This document shows, one piece after another, positions 17,424 through 24,855 of a DNA stretch of 64,000 nucleotides. The notes under the pieces were generated by a model, which saw nothing but the letters and a program-made list of their open reading frames with translations, was not told where the DNA came from and did not search any database. A program made the position numbers and the translations under genes. Positions within the stretch are counted from its first letter, which is position 1. The number at the start of each line of letters is the position of its first letter. The stretch comes from Streptomyces roseoviridis (lineage in GTDB: Bacteria; Actinomycetota; Actinomycetes; Streptomycetales; Streptomycetaceae). The DNA lies in contig NZ_BAAAWU010000001.1 in assembly GCF_039535235.1 (NCBI RefSeq), forward strand, positions 7,257,001-7,321,000, read 5' to 3'.

Positions 17424-18638
17424 TCAGTGGGGGACGGGTATACGGGCCGGGGCGGCGGCGCCGGTCGCCGGGACACCGGCGGGCGCGCGGGCGGGGGCGC
17501 GGCGCTCCAGCGCGGCGGACCGGAACGCGAGGCCGAGAGCGGCCGCGGCGAGCAGGGCACCCACCCAGTTGGGAGCGGTGAAGCCGAAGCCGGCCGCGAT
17601 GACGAGACCGCCGAGCCAGGCGGCGAGCGCGTTGCCGAGGTTGAAGGCGCCGATGTTGACGGCGGAGGCCAGGGTGGGCGCACTGTGCGCCTGGTCCAGG
17701 ACGCGCTTCTGGAGCGGCGGCACGGTGGCGAAGCCGAGCGCCCCGATGAGCAGGACGGCGATCGCGGCGAGGACCTTGTCGTCGGCGACCACGGTGAACA
17801 GCGCGAGGACGAGCGCCAGCCCGCCGAGGGTGGCGTACAGCAGGGGCATCAGCGCACGGTCGGCGAACCGGCCGCCGATGAGGTTGCCGAGGAACATGCC
17901 CACGCCGAAGAGGACCAGCAGCCAGGTGACGGCGCCCTCGGAGTAGCCGGCGACGTCGGTCATCATCGGTGCGATGTAGGTGATCGCGGCGAAGACACCG
18001 CCGAAGCCGAGCACGGTCATCGCCATCGCGAGCAGCACCTGGGGGTTGCGGAACGCGGTCAGCTCGCCGCGCAGTCGGGCCCCCTCGGGGCGGGGCACGG
18101 CGGGCACGAGCCGGGCGATGCCGAGCAGACCGACCACGCCGAGCGCGGCCACGATCGCGAAGGTGGTGCGCCAGCCGACCGCCTGGCCGATGAAGGTGCC
18201 GAGCGGCACCCCGACGATGTTGGCGACCGTCAGGCCGGTGAACATGGTGGCGATGGCGCCGGCCTTCTTGTCCGGGGCGACCAGCCCGGCGGCGACGACG
18301 GACCCGAGCCCGAAGAACGAGCCGTGGGCGAGGGAGGCGATCACGCGCCCGGCCAGCATCGTCCCGAAGCTCGGGGCGAGCGCGGAGACCAGGTTGCCGA
18401 TCACGAACAGGCCCATCAGCAGCATGAGCATCCGCTTGCGGCTCACCTTGTTGCCGAGGACGGTCAGCAGCGGCGCCCCGACGACGACGCCGAGCGCGTA
18501 GCCGGTGACCAGCAGTCCGGCGGTGGGGATGGAGACGCCGTAGTCGGCGGCGATCCCCGGCAGCAGCCCCATGACGACGAACTCGGTCGTGCCGATTCCG
18601 AAGGCCCCGACCGCGAGGGCGAGGAGTGCGAGCGGCAT
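17424..18638 (-). CDS. MFS transporter (AraJ/DHA1-type drug or sugar efflux)
   Basis: 404 aa, 12 hydrophobic segments. The first contains GAFGIGTTEFVVMGLLPGIAADYGVS, the signature of the AraJ/Cmx-type DHA1 efflux family, followed by the loop motif GNKVSRKRMLML. Expected to be a proton-coupled exporter in the cytoplasmic membrane. ATG at 18638 with GGAAGG upstream and a recognisable promoter 47-76 nt further upstream. No co-transcribed regulator; the PucR-like gene is divergent and 327 nt away. Confidence 0.93.
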   Translation of the reverse strand: MPLALLALAVGAFGIGTTEFVVMGLLPGIAADYGVSIPTAGLLVTGYALGVVVGAPLLTVLGNKVSRKRMLMLLMGLFVIGNLVSALAPSFGTMLAGRVIASLAHGSFFGLGSVVAAGLVAPDKKAGAIATMFTGLTVANIVGVPLGTFIGQAVGWRTTFAIVAALGVVGLLGIARLVPAVPRPEGARLRGELTAFRNPQVLLAMAMTVLGFGGVFAAITYIAPMMTDVAGYSEGAVTWLLVLFGVGMFLGNLIGGRFADRALMPLLYATLGGLALVLALFTVVADDKVLAAIAVLLIGALGFATVPPLQKRVLDQAHSAPTLASAVNIGAFNLGNALAAWLGGLVIAAGFGFTAPNWVGALLAAAALGLAFRSAALERRAPARAPAGVPATGAAAPARIPVPH

Positions 18639-18684
18639 GGCTCAGCCCTTCCGTATTGCTTGAGTGAGCTCTTTACGTGCATCC

Positions 18685-18714
18685 ACAATAGTTGCAGGAG
18701 CGTGATAAGTGCAA
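18685..18714 (-). promoter_or_regulatory. Promoter of the MFS gene with overlapping inverted repeat
   Basis: On the minus strand -35 TTGCAC (18709-18714), 18-nt spacer, -10 TATTGT (18685-18690). The arms TTGCA (18692-18696) and TGCAA (18710-18714) are separated by 13 nt and cover the spacer and -35, so a repressor bound there would block the promoter. Confidence 0.6.
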
Positions 18715-18965
18715 GCGCAGGCTAATGCGGTCCGGGCGGCGGAGAGGTCGGTGCCCGACGACGGCACGAAAGACCTGGGCCCTGGGCTCGATCGGGGGCG
18801 CACCAGGAGGCAGCTCCGGCGGCGGGACGTCCACCGGCCTGCCCGCCGCGCCGTCCGGGCCCACCGCCGCAGCCGCCCGGCCTCCGACCGAATCCCGACA
18901 GGGGCGTTCCACGCTCGTTCCAGGGGAGGAGTCCCCGCGTTCCCCCGCCCTTCTATCCTTCTCGC
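18715..18965. other. Intergenic stretch, no gene seen
   Basis: Between the MFS promoter and the PucR-like gene. It can be read as several overlapping Arg/Pro-rich frames on both strands, but none has a ribosome site or recognisable protein. TATCCT shortly before 18966 may be the -10 of a leaderless transcript. Confidence 0.5.
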
Positions 18966-20000
18966 ATGGAGGCACTGGCCGTACGGCTGTCGGGGCTCGA
19001 TCCGTACGTCGACGGGGCGATCCGCATCGTCACGTTCTACGACACGCTGATGCGCCGGCGCGTCGAACTCCCCGCGCTCGCACGGGCGTCGGCGGGCCTG
19101 GCCGAGTGCGTCGCGGGGATCCGGCTGCACGCCACGGGCCGGGCCGTGCGCGTGTCACCCGGGGGCACCCACGCCGCCGCCCCGCCGCTGCCCGCGTCGA
19201 CCACGGTGCCGGTCGTCCTCGACGAGGAGGAGATCGGCACCGTGTGGCTGGAACGTCCCGGCCCGCCCAACCCCCTCGACGAGGTCCTCCTCGACCGGCT
19301 CGCGATCGCCGTGGGCGCGGCCGTCGAACGGTACGGCCCGGCCCCCACCACCATGGCCGACCCCGCCCTGGTCGAACTGGTCGTCAGCACCGACGGCGAC
19401 GAGGCCGCCCGGGCCCGCGCCCTGCGGCTCCTCGGCTTCGCCGCCGGTCGCCCCGTCCACGTCGTCTCCGTGCGCACCGACCTGCCGCTCGACAGGATCG
19501 GCGCCCGCATCTGCCCCGAGGGCGTGGTGAAGGCGGCCGCGCTCGCCGACACCGGCGTCATCCTGGCGACCGCCGTGGACCGGGCGGGTTTCCCCGCGGG
19601 CGCGCGCGCCGGAATCGGCGCCGCCGACCACCCCGGCCTCGCCTGGCGGCAGGCCCGTACCGCCCTGCGCTTCACCACCGCGCGCCAGCCCGTCGTCCAC
19701 CACGCCGAGCTGGGCTCCCTCGCCCTCCTGGCCGACATCCCGCCCCAGGCCGCCCGCGCCAACCCGGACGTGGCCGCGGTGGCCCGGATCGCCGGTGACC
19801 CCGAGGACCTGGAGACCCTGGACGCCTACTGCCGCACCGGCTCCCTGCGCCGCGCCGCCGACCTCCTCCACCTCCACCACAGCAGCGTCTCCCGCCGCGT
19901 CGAACACCTGGGCAGACACCTGGACCTCGACCTCACCGACCCCACCGGCCTGACCCGCGCCCGCCTCGCCCTGACCGTGTGGCGCCTCCTCGAACCGTGA
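18966..20000 (+). CDS. PucR/CdaR-like transcriptional regulator
   Basis: 344 aa. The C-terminal ~60 residues (TLDAYCRTGSLRRAADLLHLHHSSVSRRVEHL) are the PucR-type HTH, where staggered helix SLRRAADLLHLHHSSVSRRV recognises DNA. The middle part (LRLLGFAAGRPVHVVSVR, AGARAGIGAADHPGLAWRQARTAL) resembles the GGDEF-like CdaR segment. ATG 18966 lies about 9 nt after TATCCT, consistent with a leaderless transcript. Monocistronic; target unknown, the divergent MFS gene being the natural candidate. Confidence 0.85.
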   Translation: MEALAVRLSGLDPYVDGAIRIVTFYDTLMRRRVELPALARASAGLAECVAGIRLHATGRAVRVSPGGTHAAAPPLPASTTVPVVLDEEEIGTVWLERPGPPNPLDEVLLDRLAIAVGAAVERYGPAPTTMADPALVELVVSTDGDEAARARALRLLGFAAGRPVHVVSVRTDLPLDRIGARICPEGVVKAAALADTGVILATAVDRAGFPAGARAGIGAADHPGLAWRQARTALRFTTARQPVVHHAELGSLALLADIPPQAARANPDVAAVARIAGDPEDLETLDAYCRTGSLRRAADLLHLHHSSVSRRVEHLGRHLDLDLTDPTGLTRARLALTVWRLLEP

Positions 20001-20036
20001 GGACGACCCGCACGGCCACGAGCGCTGCGCGGTCGT

Positions 20037-20060
20037 CGAAAATCTCTTCGGCGGTTTTCG
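20037..20060. promoter_or_regulatory. Inverted repeat upstream of the sigma-CAP gene
   Basis: CGAAAA (20037-20042) and TTTTCG (20055-20060) flank 12 nt in the 124-nt upstream region, in an AT-rich patch. Candidate operator or part of an autoregulated ECF promoter. Confidence 0.4.
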
Positions 20061-20124
20061 TTATCCGGTGGCCGTGGCGCGGTCTCCCAGGTGTTGGGCA
20101 ACGGCAACAGGCAGGACGATCAGG

Positions 20125-21819
20125 ATGAAGCAGGGCATGGAAGCACCGAACGGCACGGACCTCGTCAGGGCCGCGCAAGGCGGCGACCTGAAGGCGCAGG
20201 ACCAGCTCGTCGCCGCGTACCTTCCGCTCGTCTACAACATCGTGGGCCGGGCGATGAACGGCCACCACGAGGTGGACGACGTCGTGCAGGAGACGATGCT
20301 GCGGGCACTCGACGGGCTCGGCGGACTGCGCTCCCCGGACAGCTTCCGCTCCTGGCTCGTCGCCATCGCCATGAACGCCATCCGCGCCCACTGGCACCGC
20401 CGGCAGACCGGCCACACCACCGCCGCCCTCGACGACGCGCGGGACCTCGCCCAGCCCGGCGCCGACTTCGTGGACCTGACGGTCGCCCGGCTCCAGCTGT
20501 CGGGACAGCGGCGCGAGACCGCCGAGGCCACCCGCTGGCTGGAGCCCGAGGACAGCGCCCTGCTGTCCCTGTGGTGGCTCGAATGCGCCGGAGAGCTCAC
20601 CCGGCACGAGGTCGCCGCCGCCCTGCGGCTGTCGACCGAACACACTGCCGTCCGCGTCCAGCGCATGAAGGCGCAGCTGGAGGCCGCCCGGGTCGTCGTA
20701 CGGGCCCTGTCGGCCCAGCCGCTGTGCCCCACCCTGCGCACCGGACTCGACGGCTGGGACGGCCACCCCTCCGGTCTGTGGCGCAAGCGAATAGCCCGCC
20801 ACGCCCGCACCTGCCCCCACTGCGCCGGCCTGTGGCACGGCCTCGTACCCGCCGAGGGCCTGCTCGCCGGACTGCTGCTCGTGCCCCCGGCGGCACTGCT
20901 CCTCACCCACGTCCGCGAGAGCGCCGGCCTCGCCCTCGCCGCCGCGCCCGTACCCGCCGCGGGCGGCCCGGCGCTCGGCGCGGACGGCCCCCGTACCGGC
21001 GCGGCCCGGGCCCGGCACGCCGCCGCGCCCGGGCCGCGCGGCGCCCGCCGCAAGGAGCAGCAGCGCAAGCGCGGCCGCCGCCGGGCCGTCGCCGCCGCGG
21101 GCCTCGCTGTGGTGGCCGTCACCGGCGGCGCCTTCGTCCTGGTCACCGGCCCCGAGGCCGGCGACCAGGACGCCACCGACGTGACCCAGGCATCGGCCCC
21201 CGACGCCGCCTCCGGCCTCGCCTCGCGGTCGGCCACGACGCCGGGCACCGGTACGCCCTCGGTCTCGCCCTCCGCCACGACCAGCGCCGCCCCCGGCGCG
21301 AGCCGCAGCGCCCGGCCGAGCCGCACGGCCGAACCCTCGCCGCCCGCCGAGGCGAGCACCACGCCCGCCGCGCCCCGCCCCACGGCGCTCGTGACCCGAC
21401 CCCGGTCCACAAGCGCCGGGGCCGCCGGCGGCTCCGGCGGCAGCTCGGACTCCCGTCAGGTGATCGACCTGGTCAACACGGAGCGGGCGCGGGCGGGCTG
21501 CGGCCCGCTGACCGAGAACGGACTCCTCACCAGGGCCGCCCAGGGACACTCCGACGACATGGCCGCGCGGGACTTCTTCGACCACACCGACCCCGACGGC
21601 GACGGCCCCGGCGAGCGGGTCACCGCCACCGGATACCGCTGGTCCACGTACGGCGAGAACATCGCGAAGGGCCAGCGCACCCCCGCTCAGGTGATGGACT
21701 CCTGGATGAACAGCCCCGGCCACCGGGCGAACATCCTCAACTGCGACTTCCGCGAGATCGGCATCGGCATCCACAGCGCCGGCGGCCCCTACTGGACGCA
21801 GGTCTTCGGCGCGCAGTGA
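20125..21819 (+). CDS. ECF sigma factor fused to zinc anti-sigma-like segment, membrane helix and extracellular CAP domain
   Basis: 564 aa in one frame. Residues about 11-90 are sigma region 2 (LVAAYLPLVYNIVGRAM, VDDVVQETMLRAL, SFRSWLVAIAMNAIRAHW); residues 138-195 are region 4 (LSLWWLECAGELTRHEVAAALRLS). Next is HARTCPHC (226-233), the HxxxCxxC zinc signature of ZAS anti-sigma domains, a basic stretch (RRKEQQRKRGRRR), one transmembrane helix (321-341) and a Ser/Thr/Pro-rich linker. Residues 445-564 are a CAP/SCP domain (VIDLVNTERARAGCGPL, SPGHRANIL). It predicts a membrane-tethered sigma factor with its own extracellular sensor. Start ATG 20125; ATG 20137 is possible. Confidence 0.93.
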   Translation: MKQGMEAPNGTDLVRAAQGGDLKAQDQLVAAYLPLVYNIVGRAMNGHHEVDDVVQETMLRALDGLGGLRSPDSFRSWLVAIAMNAIRAHWHRRQTGHTTAALDDARDLAQPGADFVDLTVARLQLSGQRRETAEATRWLEPEDSALLSLWWLECAGELTRHEVAAALRLSTEHTAVRVQRMKAQLEAARVVVRALSAQPLCPTLRTGLDGWDGHPSGLWRKRIARHARTCPHCAGLWHGLVPAEGLLAGLLLVPPAALLLTHVRESAGLALAAAPVPAAGGPALGADGPRTGAARARHAAAPGPRGARRKEQQRKRGRRRAVAAAGLAVVAVTGGAFVLVTGPEAGDQDATDVTQASAPDAASGLASRSATTPGTGTPSVSPSATTSAAPGASRSARPSRTAEPSPPAEASTTPAAPRPTALVTRPRSTSAGAAGGSGGSSDSRQVIDLVNTERARAGCGPLTENGLLTRAAQGHSDDMAARDFFDHTDPDGDGPGERVTATGYRWSTYGENIAKGQRTPAQVMDSWMNSPGHRANILNCDFREIGIGIHSAGGPYWTQVFGAQ

Positions 21820-21875
21820 GCGCACGCCCGGCGTGCTCCGCCGCCCGCCGGGGCCGTCGCGCCTACCGTGAACCG

Positions 21876-22523
21876 ATGCGAGCCGTACCGAAGTGGACCC
21901 TCGTGCCGTCGGGCTGCGCCCCCGTGGTGCTGGTGGCCGGCTGGACGACCGCGGGCGCGCTGGAAGGACCGTCCTACGACGCCGTCCGGCAGACGATCAG
22001 CGTGCTCGCGGCGTACGGGGCCCGGGGGTTCTGGGTGATGACCGGCGCACTGCTCGCCCTGGGCGTGTGCCACCTCGGCACCGCCTGGGGGCTGCGGGCG
22101 GCCGCCCCCGCCGGGCGCGCGGCGCTGGCCGCCGGGGGAGTGGCGGCCCTGGCCGTGGCGATGGTCCCGACGCCGAGCAGCGGAGGGGCCCTGCGCCACG
22201 GGTCCGTCGTCGCCGTGGGCTTCACCCTGCTCGCCCTGTGGCCGGTCCTGGCCGCCCGCCCCGGCGACCGGCCGGCCCCCTGGGCGCTGCGGCGCGCACC
22301 CGCCTACGCGGCGACGCTGCTGATGGGGGCCGGTGCGCTCTGGTTCCTGGTCGAGGCGAACCGCCAGGGCGCCGCGGGCGTCGCCGAACGCCTGGTGACC
22401 TGCGTGCAGTCGCTGTGGCCCCTGGTGGTCGTCGTCTCGTGCCTGCGCCACCAGCACGTCGCCCGGCGCGGTCGCGGGCCGGGGGAGCGGCACGTGGAAG
22501 GGTCCGGGCGAGCGGCGCGCTGA
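21876..22523 (+). CDS. DUF998 family membrane protein
   Basis: 215 aa, about six hydrophobic helices (CAPVVLVAGWTTAGALEG, FWVMTGALLALGVCHLG, GVAALAVAMVPTP and so on) with the DUF998 hallmark YDAVRQTISVLAAYGARGFW after helix 1. Function unknown; cytoplasmic membrane. TACCGT 8-13 nt before ATG 21876 suggests a leaderless message. The C-terminal stop falls inside a 24-bp repeat array, so the last codons may be polymorphic. Confidence 0.85.
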   Translation: MRAVPKWTLVPSGCAPVVLVAGWTTAGALEGPSYDAVRQTISVLAAYGARGFWVMTGALLALGVCHLGTAWGLRAAAPAGRAALAAGGVAALAVAMVPTPSSGGALRHGSVVAVGFTLLALWPVLAARPGDRPAPWALRRAPAYAATLLMGAGALWFLVEANRQGAAGVAERLVTCVQSLWPLVVVVSCLRHQHVARRGRGPGERHVEGSGRAAR

Positions 22524-22612
22524 CGGATCGTGTGAACGGTGCGCTGACGGGCCGGGCGAGCGGTGCGCTGACGGATCGTGTGAACGGTGCGCTGACGGGC
22601 CGGGCGAGCGGT
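22504..22612. repeat. 48-bp tandem repeat built of two related 24-mers
   Basis: Two perfect copies of a 48-bp unit (22517-22564 and 22565-22612) plus a 13-nt partial copy. Each unit is two 24-mers sharing GCGCTGACGG at the 5' end and CGGT at the 3' end. The array covers the stop codon of the DUF998 gene and the following spacer. Confidence 0.92.
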
Positions 22613-22712
22613 GCCTTGGGGGTCCGGCGCGCGGCTCTCTGACGTTCCGCCGGCCTGCGACCGGAAGGACCAGGCACCCGGCACCACGAACCGCCCCTGG
22701 CCGGCCGACCCC

Positions 22713-23531
22713 CTACGCGCCGCCGGTGCGCGGCTCCATGCGGAACTCGAAGCCCACAGTGCCCGGGTCCAGGGCGGTCGCTCCGCCGTCGACGGTCAGC
22801 ACGGCCCCGTTGACGAAGGAGGCGGCGGGCGAGAGCAGCCAGGCGATCGCCTCGGCGACCTCCCGCGGCTCCGCGGGCCGCCCGGCCGGCAGGACCCGGG
22901 TCACCTCCTCGTACGCCTTCTCGACACCGCCGTCGTCCAGACCCGCCTCCTCGGCGAACCGGTTCATCCGGCGGTCCGCCATGTCGGTGCGCACCCAGCT
23001 CGGGCAGACGGTGTTCGCGCGCAGCCCGGCACCGCCGTAGTCCACCGCGAGCGAGCGGCACAGCTGGAGCAGCGCCGCCTTGGAGGTGGCGTAGGCGGCG
23101 TTCCCGACGCCGTTGCGGAGGGCGGACACCGAGGCGACGGCGACCACCGCCCCACGTGCGTCGAGGAGGTGCGGCAGCGCGGCACGGAGCAGATGGAAGG
23201 GGCCGGTGAGGTTCGTCCGCATGACCGCTTCCCAGTCCTCCAGGGTCACGTCGCCCACCCCGCCACCTCGCCCGATCCCGGCGTTGAGGACGAGACCGTC
23301 GAGCCGGCCGTGCTCCCGGAGCACCGTGCCGACGAGCTCGCGCACCTCGTCGGGCTCGCCGATGTCCGAGGCGACGGCGAGCGCGCCGGTCTCCTCCGCG
23401 ACCAGCCGCAGCGGTTCGGGACGGCGCCCGGAGACCGCCACGCGGTGCCCCGCGGCGCTCAGCAGCCGTGCGGTCGCGGCGCCGATGCCCGTCCCGCCGC
23501 CGGTCACGAGGTACACACGCTGGTCCGTCAT
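22713..23531 (-). CDS. SDR family NAD(P)-dependent oxidoreductase
   Basis: 272 aa. Classical short-chain dehydrogenase: cofactor motif TGGGTGIG, ASDIGEP (cofactor specificity region), NAG in LVLNAGIG, catalytic Ser in ASVSAL, and YATSK. RR in SGRRPEPL favours NADPH. The C-terminal segment INGAV-type (FVNGAVLTVDGG) is standard. Substrate unknown. Monocistronic, ATG at 23531. Confidence 0.94.
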   Translation of the reverse strand: MTDQRVYLVTGGGTGIGAATARLLSAAGHRVAVSGRRPEPLRLVAEETGALAVASDIGEPDEVRELVGTVLREHGRLDGLVLNAGIGRGGGVGDVTLEDWEAVMRTNLTGPFHLLRAALPHLLDARGAVVAVASVSALRNGVGNAAYATSKAALLQLCRSLAVDYGGAGLRANTVCPSWVRTDMADRRMNRFAEEAGLDDGGVEKAYEEVTRVLPAGRPAEPREVAEAIAWLLSPAASFVNGAVLTVDGGATALDPGTVGFEFRMEPRTGGA

Positions 23532-23750
23532 GGTCGTCGAGCCTCCGTCGTCGTCCGCGTCCCCGTGATCATAGGCAGGGCGGCTGCCCGGGCGAGGGGT
23601 GGGAGCGGATGCCGGAGGACCGGCGGCGCGGGGTGCGCCGGGTGCGCGGGGTGCGCCGGGTCAGGGGCGGATGTGGGTGCCGGAACGGGTGATCGATAGC
23701 ATCGCGCCTCGACGCTGCGGCCCTCAGTGGCCAGACGAGGTGGGGGAACG

Positions 23751-24071
23751 ATGAGCGATGACATCCTGTCGATCATTCCGAGCGATCCCCGGTGGCAGCC
23801 GGACAGTGATGCGGCCGACTCCGTCGTCGCGCTCGTCGAAGAGCTGGCCCCCGGTGCGGACGGCGGCGTGGACGTGGAGATCGAAGTGATGTGGCACGAC
23901 GCGGTGACGGCCGTCGACTGCGGGGCGAACCTGGAAGCCGGGCCCACGTCTGAACCTTCGCGGCTCGGGCGCCTCGTGACCGGCATCCGGCCGTCGCGGT
24001 GCCGGGCGACGCCGGTTCCGCCACCCCGGTGTGACGGAACGGACCCCGGCACGGTACGAAGACCTGCGTGA
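23751..24071 (+). pseudogene. Probable 3'-truncated remnant of a conserved hypothetical gene
   Basis: 106-codon open frame with a real-looking start (GGTGGGGGAACG then ATG) and a plausible N-terminal half (SDDILSIIPSDPRWQPDSDAADSVVALVEELAPG, VDVEIEVMWHDAVTAVDCGANLE). After about residue 65 it becomes Arg/Pro/Thr-rich low-quality sequence with no hydrophobic pattern, as if the rest of the gene had been deleted or frameshifted. From memory of the family the DCGANLE segment is normally followed by a Cys-rich part, absent here. Its stop overlaps the GTG of the next gene by 4 nt, which could also mean a short coupled gene. Confidence 0.55.
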
Positions 24072-24649
24072 ACGAACAGTCCCCGGCCTCCACCATCCGC
24101 GTGTTCATCGCCCTCGCACCGCCCGACGACGCGAAGGAGGAGCTGGCGCGGGCGCTGAGCCCCGCCTATGACGCGCACCCGGGCATGCGGTGGAACCGGA
24201 TCGAGGACTGGCACATCACCCTGGCGTTCCTCGGCGAGCTCCCGGCCGCGTCCGTCCCGCCGCTGCGGGCACCGCTCGCCGAGCTGGCGGCGACCCACCG
24301 GCCCGTCGAGCTGGCCCTCCGGGGCAGCGGGCACTTCGACGAGCGGGTGCTGTGGAGCGGGATCGGCGGGGACGTCGAGGGGTTGCGGCTCCTCGCCGCC
24401 GACGTCCGCGCCGTGGTCACCGGGTGCGCCATCCCGTTCGAGGACCGGCCGCTGCGCCCGCACCTGACGCTGGCCCGCGCCCGGCGCGGCGACCGGTCCT
24501 CCGTACGGACGGCCGCCGCCGGGCTCACGGACTTCACCGGCCGCCCCTGGCACAGCGAGCGGCTGCACCTGGTCGGCAGCAACATCGGACGGGGGCCGGG
24601 GCCCATCCACTACCGCGACATCGCGTCATGGCCCTTCACCGGATCCTGA
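24068..24649 (+). CDS. thpR: RNA 2',3'-cyclic phosphodiesterase
   Basis: 193 aa 2H phosphoesterase. The two catalytic HxTx motifs are HITL (in DWHITLAFLGEL) and HLTL (in RPHLTLARAR); the N-terminus IRVFIALAPPDDAKEEL and the middle FDERVLWSGIGGDVEGL match LigT/ThpR proteins. It opens 2',3'-cyclic phosphate ends of RNA to 2'-phosphates. GTG 24068 overlaps the preceding remnant frame by 4 nt. The chemistry is secure; the physiological RNA is unknown in actinobacteria. Confidence 0.92.
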   Translation: MNEQSPASTIRVFIALAPPDDAKEELARALSPAYDAHPGMRWNRIEDWHITLAFLGELPAASVPPLRAPLAELAATHRPVELALRGSGHFDERVLWSGIGGDVEGLRLLAADVRAVVTGCAIPFEDRPLRPHLTLARARRGDRSSVRTAAAGLTDFTGRPWHSERLHLVGSNIGRGPGPIHYRDIASWPFTGS

Positions 24650-24855
24650 CCGGCCGACCCGGCCCCCCTCCGTCCCTTGCCCCCTCCGTCCCTTGCGCCC
24701 CCTCCGAGCCCTGCCGCGCCCTCCTCCGAGTCCTCCCGCGCCAGGGCCGGGGCGGCCCGGGGCGGTGTCCGGCCGCCCGTCCCCGCTTCGCGTCCGCCCC
24801 TGCCTCGCGTCCGTCCCCGCCTCCCGGCCGCCCCGACCCGCGGCCGGCGGTCCGC

